13,719 bases of DNA from JBEBBU01 sp041158225 (GCA_041158225.1 JBEBBU010000020.1:1-13719); one strand, 5' to 3'; counted from the stretch's first letter, positions 1 to 7,470 are shown. Notes: generated by a model from the letters alone, not told the origin. Made by a program: numbers and translations.

Positions 1-107
1 GTCCAGGCGGCCCCCTTTTCACGCATGGTTCTGGGATGAAACACATAGACAACCCCTCCGAAGAAGGATTTCAGGCGACTTTTACGCCTCTGGGGAGACA
101 CGGACAT
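1..107 (-). CDS. Partial unknown protein (N-terminal 35 residues)
   Basis: An open frame begins at an ATG at 107-105 and runs off the left edge of the window, giving 35 codons plus two bases. A good Shine-Dalgarno sequence (AGGA, complement of 115-118) lies seven bases upstream. The visible N-terminus, MSVSPQRRKSRLKSFFGG, is basic, and a short hydrophobic patch (GGVVYVF) follows; later residues read HPRTMREKGAAW. I do not recognise the family. The gene lies 47 bases beyond the gspD stop, so it could be the last cistron of the secretion operon or the first of a new unit, and a candidate promoter precedes it. With only 35 residues the call rests on the ribosome site, the open frame and the shared strand. 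Chance alone could give an open frame of this length. Confidence 0.45.
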   Translation of the reverse strand, partial: MSVSPQRRKSRLKSFFGGVVYVFHPRTMREKGAAW

Positions 108-143
108 ATTCACTTCCTGGAACGGGGAGTACAACAATCATTG

Positions 144-171
144 AGTATACAACATTATCTTGCAGGGTAAA
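144..171 (-). promoter_or_regulatory. Candidate sigma-70-like promoter for the gene downstream of gspD
   Basis: Read on the minus strand, TTTACC (166-171) and TATACT (144-149) are separated by 16 bases. They match the sigma-70 -35 and -10 consensus at 4 and 5 of 6 positions. The element overlaps the end of gspD, including its stop codon, and would start transcripts about 30 bases before the ATG at 107. This is pattern matching only. Chance matches of this quality are common, and the gene could also be read through from gspD. Confidence 0.33.
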
Positions 172-2635
172 GTGGACGTGCCGTGTCCTCCACCGGGAGC
201 GCCGGCGAAGTTACGCGTGAAGACATGCCGGGTGTAGGACTGATATCATAGATCTCACTCATGCGACTGCGGAATTCGTTACTCACACTGGTAATATCGC
301 GGGTATGCTGTACTACACGCGGCGTAATCAGCACGACAAGCTCCGTCTTGGTGGTATTGATGGAGGTAGAACCAAACAGTACACCCAGCCATGGAATCTT
401 GTAGAGGAATGGCAGTCCCTGCTTTTCTTCCGTTCTCTCATCACGGATCAGACCACCCAGTACAATGGTTTCGCCGTTGGGCACTGCCACAGTCGTCTGT
501 ATTTCCCTATTGGCAAACTTGAATGTTGTCTGGTCATTGCCCACCTTGGTTTCCTGAGGGGTCGATATGGCCTGAAAAACATCCATGGAGACCAATCCGC
601 CGGCATTGACACGAGGGCGGATTTCAAGCGTCACACCTGACTGCTGCATCTGGAAGGAACTGGTGATACCAGTACTTCCTCCAGCAGCAATACCGCTGGA
701 GATGCCACCAGTCACGACGGGCACCTGATCACCCACATTGATCTTGGCCTGCTGGTTATTGAGGACCATCAGTGATGGTGATGAAATGACATTGGCGCGG
801 GAGTCCTTTGCCAGCGCATCCAGCAGGATACGGATCCTGTTACCATTGGCCGCAGCCAGATAGGTAAAGCCACCGTCTGCACCGGCAGAAATCACATCCG
901 AAATAGTACCGCCAAGCGCCTCGGTCTGCGAGCCATTACGCAACAACCACTTCAGACCATATTTGAGATCACCGGTCAGACCTACCTCAAAAATACTTGC
1001 ATCCAGGAGTACCTGTAATGGCATGACATCCAGCTGCTTCAATACAACTTCAATTTCCTTGTAGTCCTGGGCTTTGGCGATGATCACCAGTGCGTTATTC
1101 ACAGGATCGGCGACAATACGCGCATTATTGGCAAGTTCTGCACCCACAATGCCACCCTTGGCACCAAGACGGCTGCTACCCGAGCCACCTCGCCCCAAAC
1201 CTGAACCTGAGCCACTGCGGCTGGAAGCACCTCCTATACCACCACTGCCGCCCATGCCGCCCGAACCCATGGAACTTCCGGCCCCCATACCGCCCGATGA
1301 GCCCCCAAAACTGGAGCCTGACATGCCTGATCCGGACGAAGAATCGCCACCCCCACTCATGAAGCTGGTTGCCTCAGTAGCCGATGTGGTACCGGCTCCA
1401 CCGGCAGAAGCACCTGTTCCACCACCACTCATGAATGAATCGGCATCAGATGCTGAAGTACTGGTCGCAATACTGCCACCTGTAAGCCCGGGCGCCAGAC
1501 TGGGGCCGCCTGAGCGCCCCCCACCCTGCTGGCTCTGGCCAAAGATGGTCGCAAGGGTCTGCGCCAGCTGCGCCGCCTCCACATGCTGGGCATAGTAAAC
1601 ATGCACATTGCCACTACGCGTGGTACTGTAGCGGTCGAGACGGGCAATCCACATCTCAACTTCCTCGAGATAGCGTACCTGAGGCGTGACGGCGAGTACC
1701 GCATTCAGGCGCTCGATAGGCATGACCCTCAACATGGAGCCAAGCGGCCCCTTTTTACCATCCCCGAGTATCTTACTGAGCTCTTCCGCCATGGTCGTCG
1801 CATCAATATTCTTCATGGGATACAGCGCGACCGACATACCGCGCATGAAGTCGACATCGAAAATACTGACCGTATCAATGACGCTGGCCAGTTCCTCGGC
1901 CGTACCCGCCACTACCAGAAGATTCCTGATTTCATCAGCCTTGATAATGGATTTGGGCGGCATCATGGGCTCAAGTACTTTCTGCATTTCACCGACGCCG
2001 ACAAACCTCACCGGAATCACCCTGACCTGATAGCCTGGCTCCAGCTGGGCTCCACGCAGCCCAAGCCCGGAGGATGTTGCATGCACCAGAGCCTGGGCAT
2101 CAGGCTCAATACGATACATGCCATGATCGTGGATGAGCACCGCAGCATTCATATGCAGCAGCATTTCCAGCGTTGGAATCATTTCATCATCAGTCAGCGG
2201 GCGGGTGGTCTGAAGGCTGACCTTGCCGGTGACCTTGGGACTGATAACATAATTGATCTTGAGGGTATCCCCAAGAATAACCTTGGCAACCTCAGACATT
2301 TCCGCATCATCAAAATTGAGGGTGTATTTGCCCTCTCTCGCTGCCTTGCCCGCCTTGCCACCTTTGCCAGGCTTGCTCCCCGCATGCAGCATGGTATGTC
2401 CGCCTCCGACCAGACCACCGCTGGGAGGGTAGTATTCCGGTTCCTTGAGCGAATCCGTCTGGGCATCGCGCAGATCATCCATCGCCACATCCCTGACCGG
2501 TTCCTTTTCCACCGTAAGGCTCGCAGGCAGTTTGATTTTATGGTAGCCCTCTGGCCCCAGATACTCGCACCCCACCAGGGTAAGCAGCGGCAGAATAAGG
2601 CCATAACGGGCTTTGGGATAATATGCTCTGGACAT
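155..2635 (-). CDS. gspD: T2SS outer-membrane secretin GspD (lipoprotein, Xps type)
   Basis: This is the outer-membrane channel of the type II secretion system, through which folded exoproteins leave the periplasm. The 826-residue product starts with a basic then hydrophobic segment ending in a lipobox, LVGC, with the lipidated Cys at 23. A Gly/Lys-rich linker (about 71-103) precedes the N0 domain (about 104-180). N1-N3 ring domains follow from about 203 to 535, interrupted by a Gly/Ser-rich insertion at about 368-497. The secretin core runs from about 540 to 775, with the signatures VISSPSLMVLNN (616-627), VPNGETIVLGGLI (718-730) and LVVLITPRVV (766-775). A Pro-rich tail closes the protein. 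The gene is last in the cluster, 26 bases after gspC, with a weak ribosome site. A lipidated secretin resembles XpsD and HxcQ, and HxcQ is known to pilot itself to the outer membrane, so a separate pilotin may not be needed. Confidence 0.97.
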   Translation of the reverse strand: MSRAYYPKARYGLILPLLTLVGCEYLGPEGYHKIKLPASLTVEKEPVRDVAMDDLRDAQTDSLKEPEYYPPSGGLVGGGHTMLHAGSKPGKGGKAGKAAREGKYTLNFDDAEMSEVAKVILGDTLKINYVISPKVTGKVSLQTTRPLTDDEMIPTLEMLLHMNAAVLIHDHGMYRIEPDAQALVHATSSGLGLRGAQLEPGYQVRVIPVRFVGVGEMQKVLEPMMPPKSIIKADEIRNLLVVAGTAEELASVIDTVSIFDVDFMRGMSVALYPMKNIDATTMAEELSKILGDGKKGPLGSMLRVMPIERLNAVLAVTPQVRYLEEVEMWIARLDRYSTTRSGNVHVYYAQHVEAAQLAQTLATIFGQSQQGGGRSGGPSLAPGLTGGSIATSTSASDADSFMSGGGTGASAGGAGTTSATEATSFMSGGGDSSSGSGMSGSSFGGSSGGMGAGSSMGSGGMGGSGGIGGASSRSGSGSGLGRGGSGSSRLGAKGGIVGAELANNARIVADPVNNALVIIAKAQDYKEIEVVLKQLDVMPLQVLLDASIFEVGLTGDLKYGLKWLLRNGSQTEALGGTISDVISAGADGGFTYLAAANGNRIRILLDALAKDSRANVISSPSLMVLNNQQAKINVGDQVPVVTGGISSGIAAGGSTGITSSFQMQQSGVTLEIRPRVNAGGLVSMDVFQAISTPQETKVGNDQTTFKFANREIQTTVAVPNGETIVLGGLIRDERTEEKQGLPFLYKIPWLGVLFGSTSINTTKTELVVLITPRVVQHTRDITSVSNEFRSRMSEIYDISPTPGMSSRVTSPALPVEDTARPLYPAR
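1145..1534 (-). repeat. Gly/Ser-rich low-complexity insertion within gspD
   Basis: Residues about 368-497 of GspD are almost entirely Gly, Ser, Ala, Thr and Met. They include two copies of SFMSGGG, encoded at 1418-1438 and 1346-1366 with a spacing of 24 residues, followed by irregular GGMGxGSS-like units. The insertion sits inside the N3 domain, between IFGQ and the block containing ARIVADPVNNALVI. Secretins of the Xcp/Xps type are known to carry a flexible Gly/Ser loop in N3; about 130 residues looks long. The opposite strand shows a long open frame here only because of the skewed codon composition. Confidence 0.8.
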
Positions 2636-2661
2636 AGATGTTCTGAATTACCTGGAAAAGT

Positions 2662-3369
2662 TTATTCCAACGACTCTGAAGGTGTTGCCGACTCGTCGCC
2701 GCCCTCACCTTCCGGCATCTCCATGGACTGCTCGGCATCCGAAGTCTCGGAACTGACTTCGTCACCATTCTCCTGCTCTTGCATTTCTTCGGCAGCAGGA
2801 TCTTCACCGGTCATGTTTTCTTCTTCCTGCATCCCACCTTCCCCCTCCTCGGGTACAGGTGCGCTTTTCTTCTTTTTCTTAAGAAGCAGGAGTTCTCTGG
2901 TTTCACCACCCTGACTCAGGTTGACACGGTCGGGCAGGAGTTCCTCCAGCGTCCAGTCATTGATGGTTTCACCCTGCTGGACGCGGCGATACTTGCCGCT
3001 ATTGGTCCTGAACAGGGCAATCTGGCTATCCGGTGCGAAAATAAGCCCCATAAGCCTGAAATTGAGAGGCGTCTGTACGACTTCCGCCTGTTCCTCTTCA
3101 GATTGATCCTCTGCCTGATAATGCCTGCCCTCCGAGAATAAAGGACGCTCAACCATCTCGGAGAAGTCACTCAGTGGAGGAAACTCAAAATCCGTGACCA
3201 CAGCAGACGTTTCGGCATTTTCACCTGCGGTCACCGGCGGCAGATGTGTGACAGTGTCGGGATCAGGCAACAGCAGCAACACCACTCCCAGTACCAAACC
3301 AAGCACCGCAAGGAGTATGCCGAGTATGGCAGCCGGTGCATAGGCACCAAGAAACAGACGCCTGATCAT
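2662..3369 (-). CDS. gspC: T2SS inner-membrane protein GspC-like (XpsN type, no PDZ domain)
   Basis: This protein links the inner-membrane platform to the secretin. It has 235 residues: a short basic N-terminus, one membrane helix (about 11-34), a Pro-containing periplasmic spacer, and a GspC homology region (about 70-165). That region opens with ERPLFSEGR, continues with FRLMGLIF and KYRRVQQGETINDWTL, and ends in a beta strand before five lysines (164-168). The HR domain of GspC is known to contact the N0 domain of GspD. Canonical GspC proteins continue into a PDZ or coiled-coil region. Here the chain ends in a 65-residue tail (171-235) with 24 Asp/Glu and no Lys or Arg. The start overlaps the gspM stop in ATGA. 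Position between gspM and gspD matches xpsN of Xanthomonas. It might be labelled GspN in some schemes, but it is not the PulN-type GspN. Confidence 0.88.
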   Translation of the reverse strand: MIRRLFLGAYAPAAILGILLAVLGLVLGVVLLLLPDPDTVTHLPPVTAGENAETSAVVTDFEFPPLSDFSEMVERPLFSEGRHYQAEDQSEEEQAEVVQTPLNFRLMGLIFAPDSQIALFRTNSGKYRRVQQGETINDWTLEELLPDRVNLSQGGETRELLLLKKKKKSAPVPEEGEGGMQEEENMTGEDPAAEEMQEQENGDEVSSETSDAEQSMEMPEGEGGDESATPSESLE

Positions 3370-3980
3370 CCGTCCTGCCCCTGTACAAGCATATAACCTA
3401 CCACATCAAAATCAACGCTGAGCCGCTCTTTGGGCCCTTTCCGGCCGGTGCCTCCCGGCAGTCTTATCGGCCTTATATTCAGGTCCTCCACAAAGAGGAT
3501 AGGTTGGGAAGACTCGGTTTCATGCAGTATCTGCCGGAGTATCTCCGTGCTACATGTCAGTCTGACCTTGACCGCAATCCTGATAAACTGATCCTCAGCA
3601 TGATCTGGAATCACCTGGGTACTGATCAGTTCTCCTCCTGCGCCCGTGACCGTGGCCTTGATGCGTGACTGCAGATCAGCAGAGGCGAGTGCCGCCGTAT
3701 CCCGGGTAATGAAATGTTCTGCCGTTTTACCCTGTTCACGCAAGGTACGGATCCTGGCGAGCCAGTAGTCTTTTTCAGCAGCAATCCTGGCATAGCGACG
3801 CAGACTGAATTCAGTCTTGTCGATATCTTCTGCAACATCACTGTACAGCTGTCCAATGGGCATGAAGACCAGCAGGTAAACCAGAAGCAGCAACAGCAGG
3901 GCAATACCGATGGCAAGCCATCTCGGTTTATTTTGCTTCTGGACCCAGTTCTTGATGTCTGCTTTCAGACAACCTCCCAT
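3366..3980 (-). CDS. gspM: T2SS inner-membrane platform protein GspM (type b)
   Basis: GspM is a bitopic inner-membrane protein that pairs with GspL and helps anchor the ATPase to the platform. The 204-residue product has a short basic cytoplasmic N-terminus, one membrane helix (about 21-41), a coiled-coil-like stretch (about 45-95) and a C-terminal ferredoxin-like domain ending in LSVDFDVVGYMLV. Position after gspL and before the gspC-like gene, together with the length and topology, fits the T2SSM_b class found in Xps-type systems. The ATG start overlaps the end of gspL by 53 bases. A strong purine-rich motif (GGGAGG) lies just inside the frame, four bases before an in-frame CTG at 3968-3966, so the true start could be that CTG, shortening the protein by four residues. 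No other in-frame ATG occurs before the membrane helix. Confidence 0.85.
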   Translation of the reverse strand: MGGCLKADIKNWVQKQNKPRWLAIGIALLLLLLVYLLVFMPIGQLYSDVAEDIDKTEFSLRRYARIAAEKDYWLARIRTLREQGKTAEHFITRDTAALASADLQSRIKATVTGAGGELISTQVIPDHAEDQFIRIAVKVRLTCSTEILRQILHETESSQPILFVEDLNIRPIRLPGGTGRKGPKERLSVDFDVVGYMLVQGQDG

Positions 3981-5046
3981 TGACTACTTCTGAAGAAATC
4001 TGGAACCGTTCCAGACCATTACTCAGGTCCTTGGTGACCGGAGAAAGAAAACTGGTCGCCTTGAAATAGGCTGAGGATTCAATTTTGGCAATCAGGTTTG
4101 AGGCTGCCGGGGATTGTCCCTGCACCACGACCCTGCCATCCTTGTACTGCATGCCATTCAGCCAGGTATCATCCGGCAAGGCGCGGGACAATTCGTTCAG
4201 CATATCCAGCATGCTGGGTTCACGACTCTTTTTCTCGGCAAGGAAGTTCATCTGGTGGGTCAGGTTTTCAGCTTCCTTCCTGAGTTCATCCACCTCCTTG
4301 GCTTCCTTGCTTACCCTGCGTAATTCAGACTTGAGCCGATCCATTCTTTCGTAGTCATTCCCGAGAGGAAGGAACAGGATACACAGCAGGGCTACAAGAC
4401 TGGCAAGACCTGCGACGATCGCCAGCATACCCGGCAGGCGCGCTACCTTCATCTGATACTGGGGAGGCAACAGCTGGTGAGAACGGGAATCGATATAGTC
4501 CAGTACATCAACACGCGATGGTTGCCAACCGATGGCCTGCATCTGCTCCAGCAGGGGATCCAGCCGGTATCTGGGTAACGCCACCAGTTCAACCCGGATC
4601 TGGCCACTGGCCTTGAGCACTTCGAGCAGGCGACCACTGTAGTAAGCCTGGGACTGGGTAAATGGCGTCAGGCGATCCAGCTCAAATCCCAGAACTGTCA
4701 TCAGGTTCTCCTGGGCAGCCAGCGGCAGCCTGAATTGCCGTATGACAAACTGGCCTGGTTGCAGCGTCAGCAGCATGCGTGCAAAACCAAGATCTGGCCG
4801 CTGCTGGATAAGCTGCTGCCAGCGTGATGCCCCCTGTTCATCCAGCGACATGATGCCCAGCGGCTCAACACGCTCACCCAGTCTGTAACTGACTTCAACC
4901 TGATGCTGATCCACAGGACGCAGAACCACCACGGCCCTGCGGACAAACCAGAGATGCTGCCAGCTTGCTGGAAGCAGCATCAGCAGCTCACGCCCCCACC
5001 ATGCCAGCAGAGGCGAAATATCAGCTTGCAGGATATTCTGAAACAT
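3928..5046 (-). CDS. gspL: T2SS inner-membrane platform protein GspL (PilN-like C-terminus)
   Basis: GspL recruits the GspE ATPase to the inner membrane and binds GspM. The 372-residue product has a cytoplasmic domain (about 1-200) of the reduced actin-like kind seen in GspL/PilM, with the family motif FELDRLTPF (121-129). One membrane helix follows (about 205-228), then a charged coiled coil (about 230-275) and a periplasmic PilN-like ferredoxin fold (about 285-355, with LPDDTWLNGMQ). It lies 12 bases after gspK and overlaps gspM by 53 bases. No clear Shine-Dalgarno sequence precedes the ATG, so translation may be coupled to gspK. The Trp-rich start (AWWGRELLMLLPASW) looks amphipathic and may touch the membrane; that is inference. 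Family assignment is firm from motif plus position. Confidence 0.9.
   Translation of the reverse strand: MFQNILQADISPLLAWWGRELLMLLPASWQHLWFVRRAVVVLRPVDQHQVEVSYRLGERVEPLGIMSLDEQGASRWQQLIQQRPDLGFARMLLTLQPGQFVIRQFRLPLAAQENLMTVLGFELDRLTPFTQSQAYYSGRLLEVLKASGQIRVELVALPRYRLDPLLEQMQAIGWQPSRVDVLDYIDSRSHQLLPPQYQMKVARLPGMLAIVAGLASLVALLCILFLPLGNDYERMDRLKSELRRVSKEAKEVDELRKEAENLTHQMNFLAEKKSREPSMLDMLNELSRALPDDTWLNGMQYKDGRVVVQGQSPAASNLIAKIESSAYFKATSFLSPVTKDLSNGLERFQISSEVVNGRLSESRHQELGPEAK
3966..3980 (-). promoter_or_regulatory. Internal ribosome-site motif at the gspM start
   Basis: Immediately after the gspM ATG (3980-3978) the minus strand reads GGGAGG, then TTGT and an in-frame CTG (3968-3966). GGAGG four bases before CTG is a strong but close Shine-Dalgarno match, whereas the ATG itself has no clear motif upstream. 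Either the ATG is used by coupling to gspL translation, or initiation occurs at the CTG. Sequence alone does not decide. Confidence 0.35.
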
Positions 5047-5058
5047 TACGGACAGCGC

Positions 5059-5940
5059 TTATCCATCATTGAGAGATTTCTGCCTGAGTATGGTAAAGGG
5101 AAGGCCACTGCCTCCCTGCCTGATAACTGCATAAATACCTTCTGATTCCCCGCTTTGTAGAACGGCACTGACTTCCACGCTGAATACCTGGTCTGCTGCA
5201 GCATTAAACGGAATCGCCAGTTTATCCCCAGTCGACGCCGCGGGTGGGGGAGCATTCGGTCTGAGCAGCCTTGCCTCCAGATAGCGCTCCAGTTTGCGCT
5301 GGTCCCCCCGAAACAGGATGCCCAGCATCGCAGCATCCGCTTTGGCTGGATTGACACCTTCAGTCTGGGAGTAGACAGTAATGAGTGGCAACAGCCGTCT
5401 GTAGATTTCAGGGGTTACGCCTCTCACCTGGAGCAGTTCCTCTGGCAGTATAAAGTTTCTGTTCAGGGGAAAATAGGGGAGTCCCAGCGCAAGATAGTCT
5501 CTTTTTTCAGCGCCCCGGGGTAAGCGGATATCATCCTCATCACGCCAGTCAACAATACCATGCGCAATCTGCTCGGCCAACTCCGCCTGACGGGTGACAT
5601 ATAATAGCAGGGTACGCAGGGCTTGTTCACTGCTGACATTGACATCCAGCTTGCCACCCTCATCCCGCAGGACGATATAAAGCCTGCCCGTCGGCAGGCT
5701 GACCTCATAACGCCTGCCATCGGCTTTCCAGCGCTGTCTGGGATCACGCAGTGACAGCATCATCATGGCATAGTGTACGCCACCCTCGGCAAGATGGTAG
5801 GCCTGAGCCGAAGCCCTGATACTGGCCACCAGATCGTTTCCCCGCTTGACCGTCTGGCTGAAACTGCCCGCCATGATCGTCAGCAGGGCCAGCGTCCATA
5901 CCACCACCACAAGTGCAATGCCACGCTCACGCCGTTTCAT
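5059..5940 (-). CDS. gspK: T2SS minor pseudopilin GspK
   Basis: GspK is the large minor pseudopilin that caps the tip of the pseudopilus. The 293-residue product starts with a seven-residue basic leader, MKRRERG, cut by the prepilin peptidase before IALVVVVWTLALL. The mature position 5 is Val rather than Glu, as usual for GspK, because the tip subunit needs no partner above it. The globular part holds the family motifs DEGGKLDVN (93-101), DWRDEDD (131-137) and GAE (143-145), which in the family belong to the calcium-binding alpha domain, then RGVTPEIY and VNPAKAD. The gene overlaps the gspJ stop as ATGA, with GGGTGA upstream as ribosome site. Length is close to the family norm of roughly 300. 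Confidence 0.94.
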   Translation of the reverse strand: MKRRERGIALVVVVWTLALLTIMAGSFSQTVKRGNDLVASIRASAQAYHLAEGGVHYAMMMLSLRDPRQRWKADGRRYEVSLPTGRLYIVLRDEGGKLDVNVSSEQALRTLLLYVTRQAELAEQIAHGIVDWRDEDDIRLPRGAEKRDYLALGLPYFPLNRNFILPEELLQVRGVTPEIYRRLLPLITVYSQTEGVNPAKADAAMLGILFRGDQRKLERYLEARLLRPNAPPPAASTGDKLAIPFNAAADQVFSVEVSAVLQSGESEGIYAVIRQGGSGLPFTILRQKSLNDG

Positions 5941-6557
5941 TGCATCACCCGGCCCATGGGCCTTGCCACAATATCAGGCCAGTAAGGCTCACCCAGTGCC
6001 TTGATCCTGATCCTGACCAGTTTGGGCATGGATCCCTGCTGCCACAAGTCCATCCAGCGCTCTGCCTGAACATCGTCCATTTCCTGGAACAGAAAGGCGA
6101 CTTCAAAGACTTCGACCTGATCCATCAGCAGCACATCGTCGACAGGAGCATCCCTGAGATAGTCAGCGCCCAGGGTAAATACCGCCAGTCTCAGTTCCGA
6201 ACCACTATCCAGAGCCTTCAGATAGAGGTGCAGGTGATACAGGCCGCCGCGAATATTGTGTGGCAACAAGCCGATATAATCGATCTGCTGGCGACTGCCA
6301 CTAAAACGCAGGTAGCGGTTGCCATCGACATTCGTATCCATGAGCGGCACAGCCTGAGTCATCTGCCTGCGCAGGAAGTTCTGGACGACCATCATCCTGC
6401 TGGTTTGCAGGGTTTTTTCCTCACCCCGATCCCAGAGGGAAATATTGACCCTGAGCGTACCGAAAAGCAGCATGGAAATAATGGCCAGCAGCACGCTGGC
6501 CAGCAGAACCTCCATAAGCGTGAACCCGGCTGAAGCATTGGCGGAGCGCACTCTCAT
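5937..6557 (-). CDS. gspJ: T2SS minor pseudopilin GspJ
   Basis: GspJ is a minor pseudopilin that assembles with GspI, GspK and GspH at the pseudopilus tip to start fibre growth. The 206-residue product has an 11-residue leader ending in Gly, then the prepilin signature FTLMEVLLASVLLAIISMLLF with Glu at mature position 5. The rest is a soluble beta-rich domain ending near the C-terminal PYWPDIVARPMG. The gene follows gspI by two bases (TAG GG ATG), with AGAGG as a good ribosome site six bases upstream, and overlaps gspK by ATGA. Size and place between gspI and gspK support J over other pseudopilins. Confidence 0.93.
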   Translation of the reverse strand: MRVRSANASAGFTLMEVLLASVLLAIISMLLFGTLRVNISLWDRGEEKTLQTSRMMVVQNFLRRQMTQAVPLMDTNVDGNRYLRFSGSRQQIDYIGLLPHNIRGGLYHLHLYLKALDSGSELRLAVFTLGADYLRDAPVDDVLLMDQVEVFEVAFLFQEMDDVQAERWMDLWQQGSMPKLVRIRIKALGEPYWPDIVARPMGRVMQ

Positions 6558-6559
6558 CC

Positions 6560-7009
6560 CTAGCCTCTGGGAGATGCAACTGGTGGCCGGGGTCGCAGGT
6601 GCCAGCCAGGACGCGCCTCGCGCTGCAGCGGCACCAGCCGCATGGTGCTGACGGTATACTCCCGTGGCTCCTCGCCCTCCCCCCAGACAATACTGAGATC
6701 AATGGCCATAAGCGCCATATTTCTCCCCGGATCCTCATTCAGCGGCCCCGGCGCCTCGGCCACGCGCATGATCCAGCGGCTGCCATCACCCACCGGCCCT
6801 TCATAGGTCCCCGGCAGCAGATGCTCCCGGCCTAGAAGGATAGCCAGTTGCGACTCAGCCAGAGATACCGCCTGAGCATACTGGTTGGCCACGCCGGTAG
6901 CATGGCCCGCGCCTGAAAATACCCGCAGCAGCACACCCATACACACCGCAAGTACGGCAAAAGCAACCAGTGTTTCCAGAAGGGAAAAGCCTTTTGCAGG
7001 TTGCGGCAT
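6560..7009 (-). CDS. gspI: T2SS minor pseudopilin GspI
   Basis: GspI is a small minor pseudopilin of the pseudopilus tip complex and a partner of GspJ. The 149-residue product has the seven-residue leader MPQPAKG, then FSLLETLVAFAVLAVCMG with Glu at mature position 5. The family feature NQYAQAVSLAESQLA follows (about 63-77), comparable to the 'A..LA..q' segment of GspI/PilV proteins. The tail is rich in Pro and Arg (RPGWHLRPRPPVASPRG), longer than in typical short GspI. The start ATG shares one base with the gspH stop (TGATG), a common coupling arrangement. Confidence 0.92.
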   Translation of the reverse strand: MPQPAKGFSLLETLVAFAVLAVCMGVLLRVFSGAGHATGVANQYAQAVSLAESQLAILLGREHLLPGTYEGPVGDGSRWIMRVAEAPGPLNEDPGRNMALMAIDLSIVWGEGEEPREYTVSTMRLVPLQREARPGWHLRPRPPVASPRG

Positions 7010-7470
7010 CAGTTCGCCTTGCCCGCCCCGGTCACTTCAGTTTCGGTCACCATACCAGTAAGCCAGTTGACATCCAGTTGTACTCCGCGCTGGCCGTAAC
7101 GGATAGTGACCCGTCCTCCTGAGGAGGATCCGTCCGGATAGAACTCAATACTGCCCTGATGATCTGAAACCAGCAGTGTACTGGCCGTATCCAGCTTGAT
7201 CTCCAGTGCAGATGGGAGGGCATAACGCTTTCGTCCATCACATAACTGATAGACATGCTGGCGCATATCCAGAAAAAACTGACAAGGCCTGTGCTGACTG
7301 ATGGCAAGCGCCCGCGTATGCCTGAGCGCAGAGGCAACGTCCCGCCCGGATGATTTGATACGCGCTGCCGCCATGGCGGGTCCCATCTGGGGAACGGTAA
7401 CGCCAGCCAGAAGGCCCACCACGGCAAGGACAACCATCAATTCAATCAGGGTGAAACCTGCTGACCTCAT
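7009..7470 (-). CDS. gspH: T2SS minor pseudopilin GspH
   Basis: GspH is a minor pseudopilin of the pseudopilus tip. The 153-residue product has a very short leader, MRSAG, followed by FTLIELMVVLAVVGLLAG with Glu at mature position 5. The globular part shows the GspH-type sequence DVASALRHTRALAISQHRPC and a late hydrophilic loop (FYPDGSSSGGRVTI) typical of the GspH/FimT domain, where a Gly-rich turn precedes the last strands. Cys63 and Cys77 could form a disulfide in the periplasm; this is inference. ATGA overlap with gspG and a GGGA motif just upstream support the start. Confidence 0.92.
   Translation of the reverse strand: MRSAGFTLIELMVVLAVVGLLAGVTVPQMGPAMAAARIKSSGRDVASALRHTRALAISQHRPCQFFLDMRQHVYQLCDGRKRYALPSALEIKLDTASTLLVSDHQGSIEFYPDGSSSGGRVTIRYGQRGVQLDVNWLTGMVTETEVTGAGKAN

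Noticed and set aside
108..154. Rho-independent terminator after gspD
   Set aside because: No GC-rich hairpin followed by a T-run is present in the gap; GTATAC is only a six-base palindrome.
1074..1595. 173-residue Pro-rich open frame on the plus strand
   Set aside because: It is the mirror of the Gly/Ser codons of the GspD insertion, which read as Pro/Glu/Ala on the other strand. No ribosome site or homology was visible.
2863..2881. Possible -1 frameshift slippery site in the A-rich lysine run of the gspC-like gene
   Set aside because: The zero frame reads AAG AAA AAG AAG AAA, so the heptamer is G AAA AAG rather than the efficient A AAA AAG. No conserved downstream structure or meaningful alternative product was seen.
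1583..2914. 443-residue open frame on the plus strand opposite gspD and gspC
   Set aside because: It lies wholly antisense to well-supported secretin and GspC reading frames, crosses both genes, and its translation shows no family motif. It is best explained by codon composition of the true strand.
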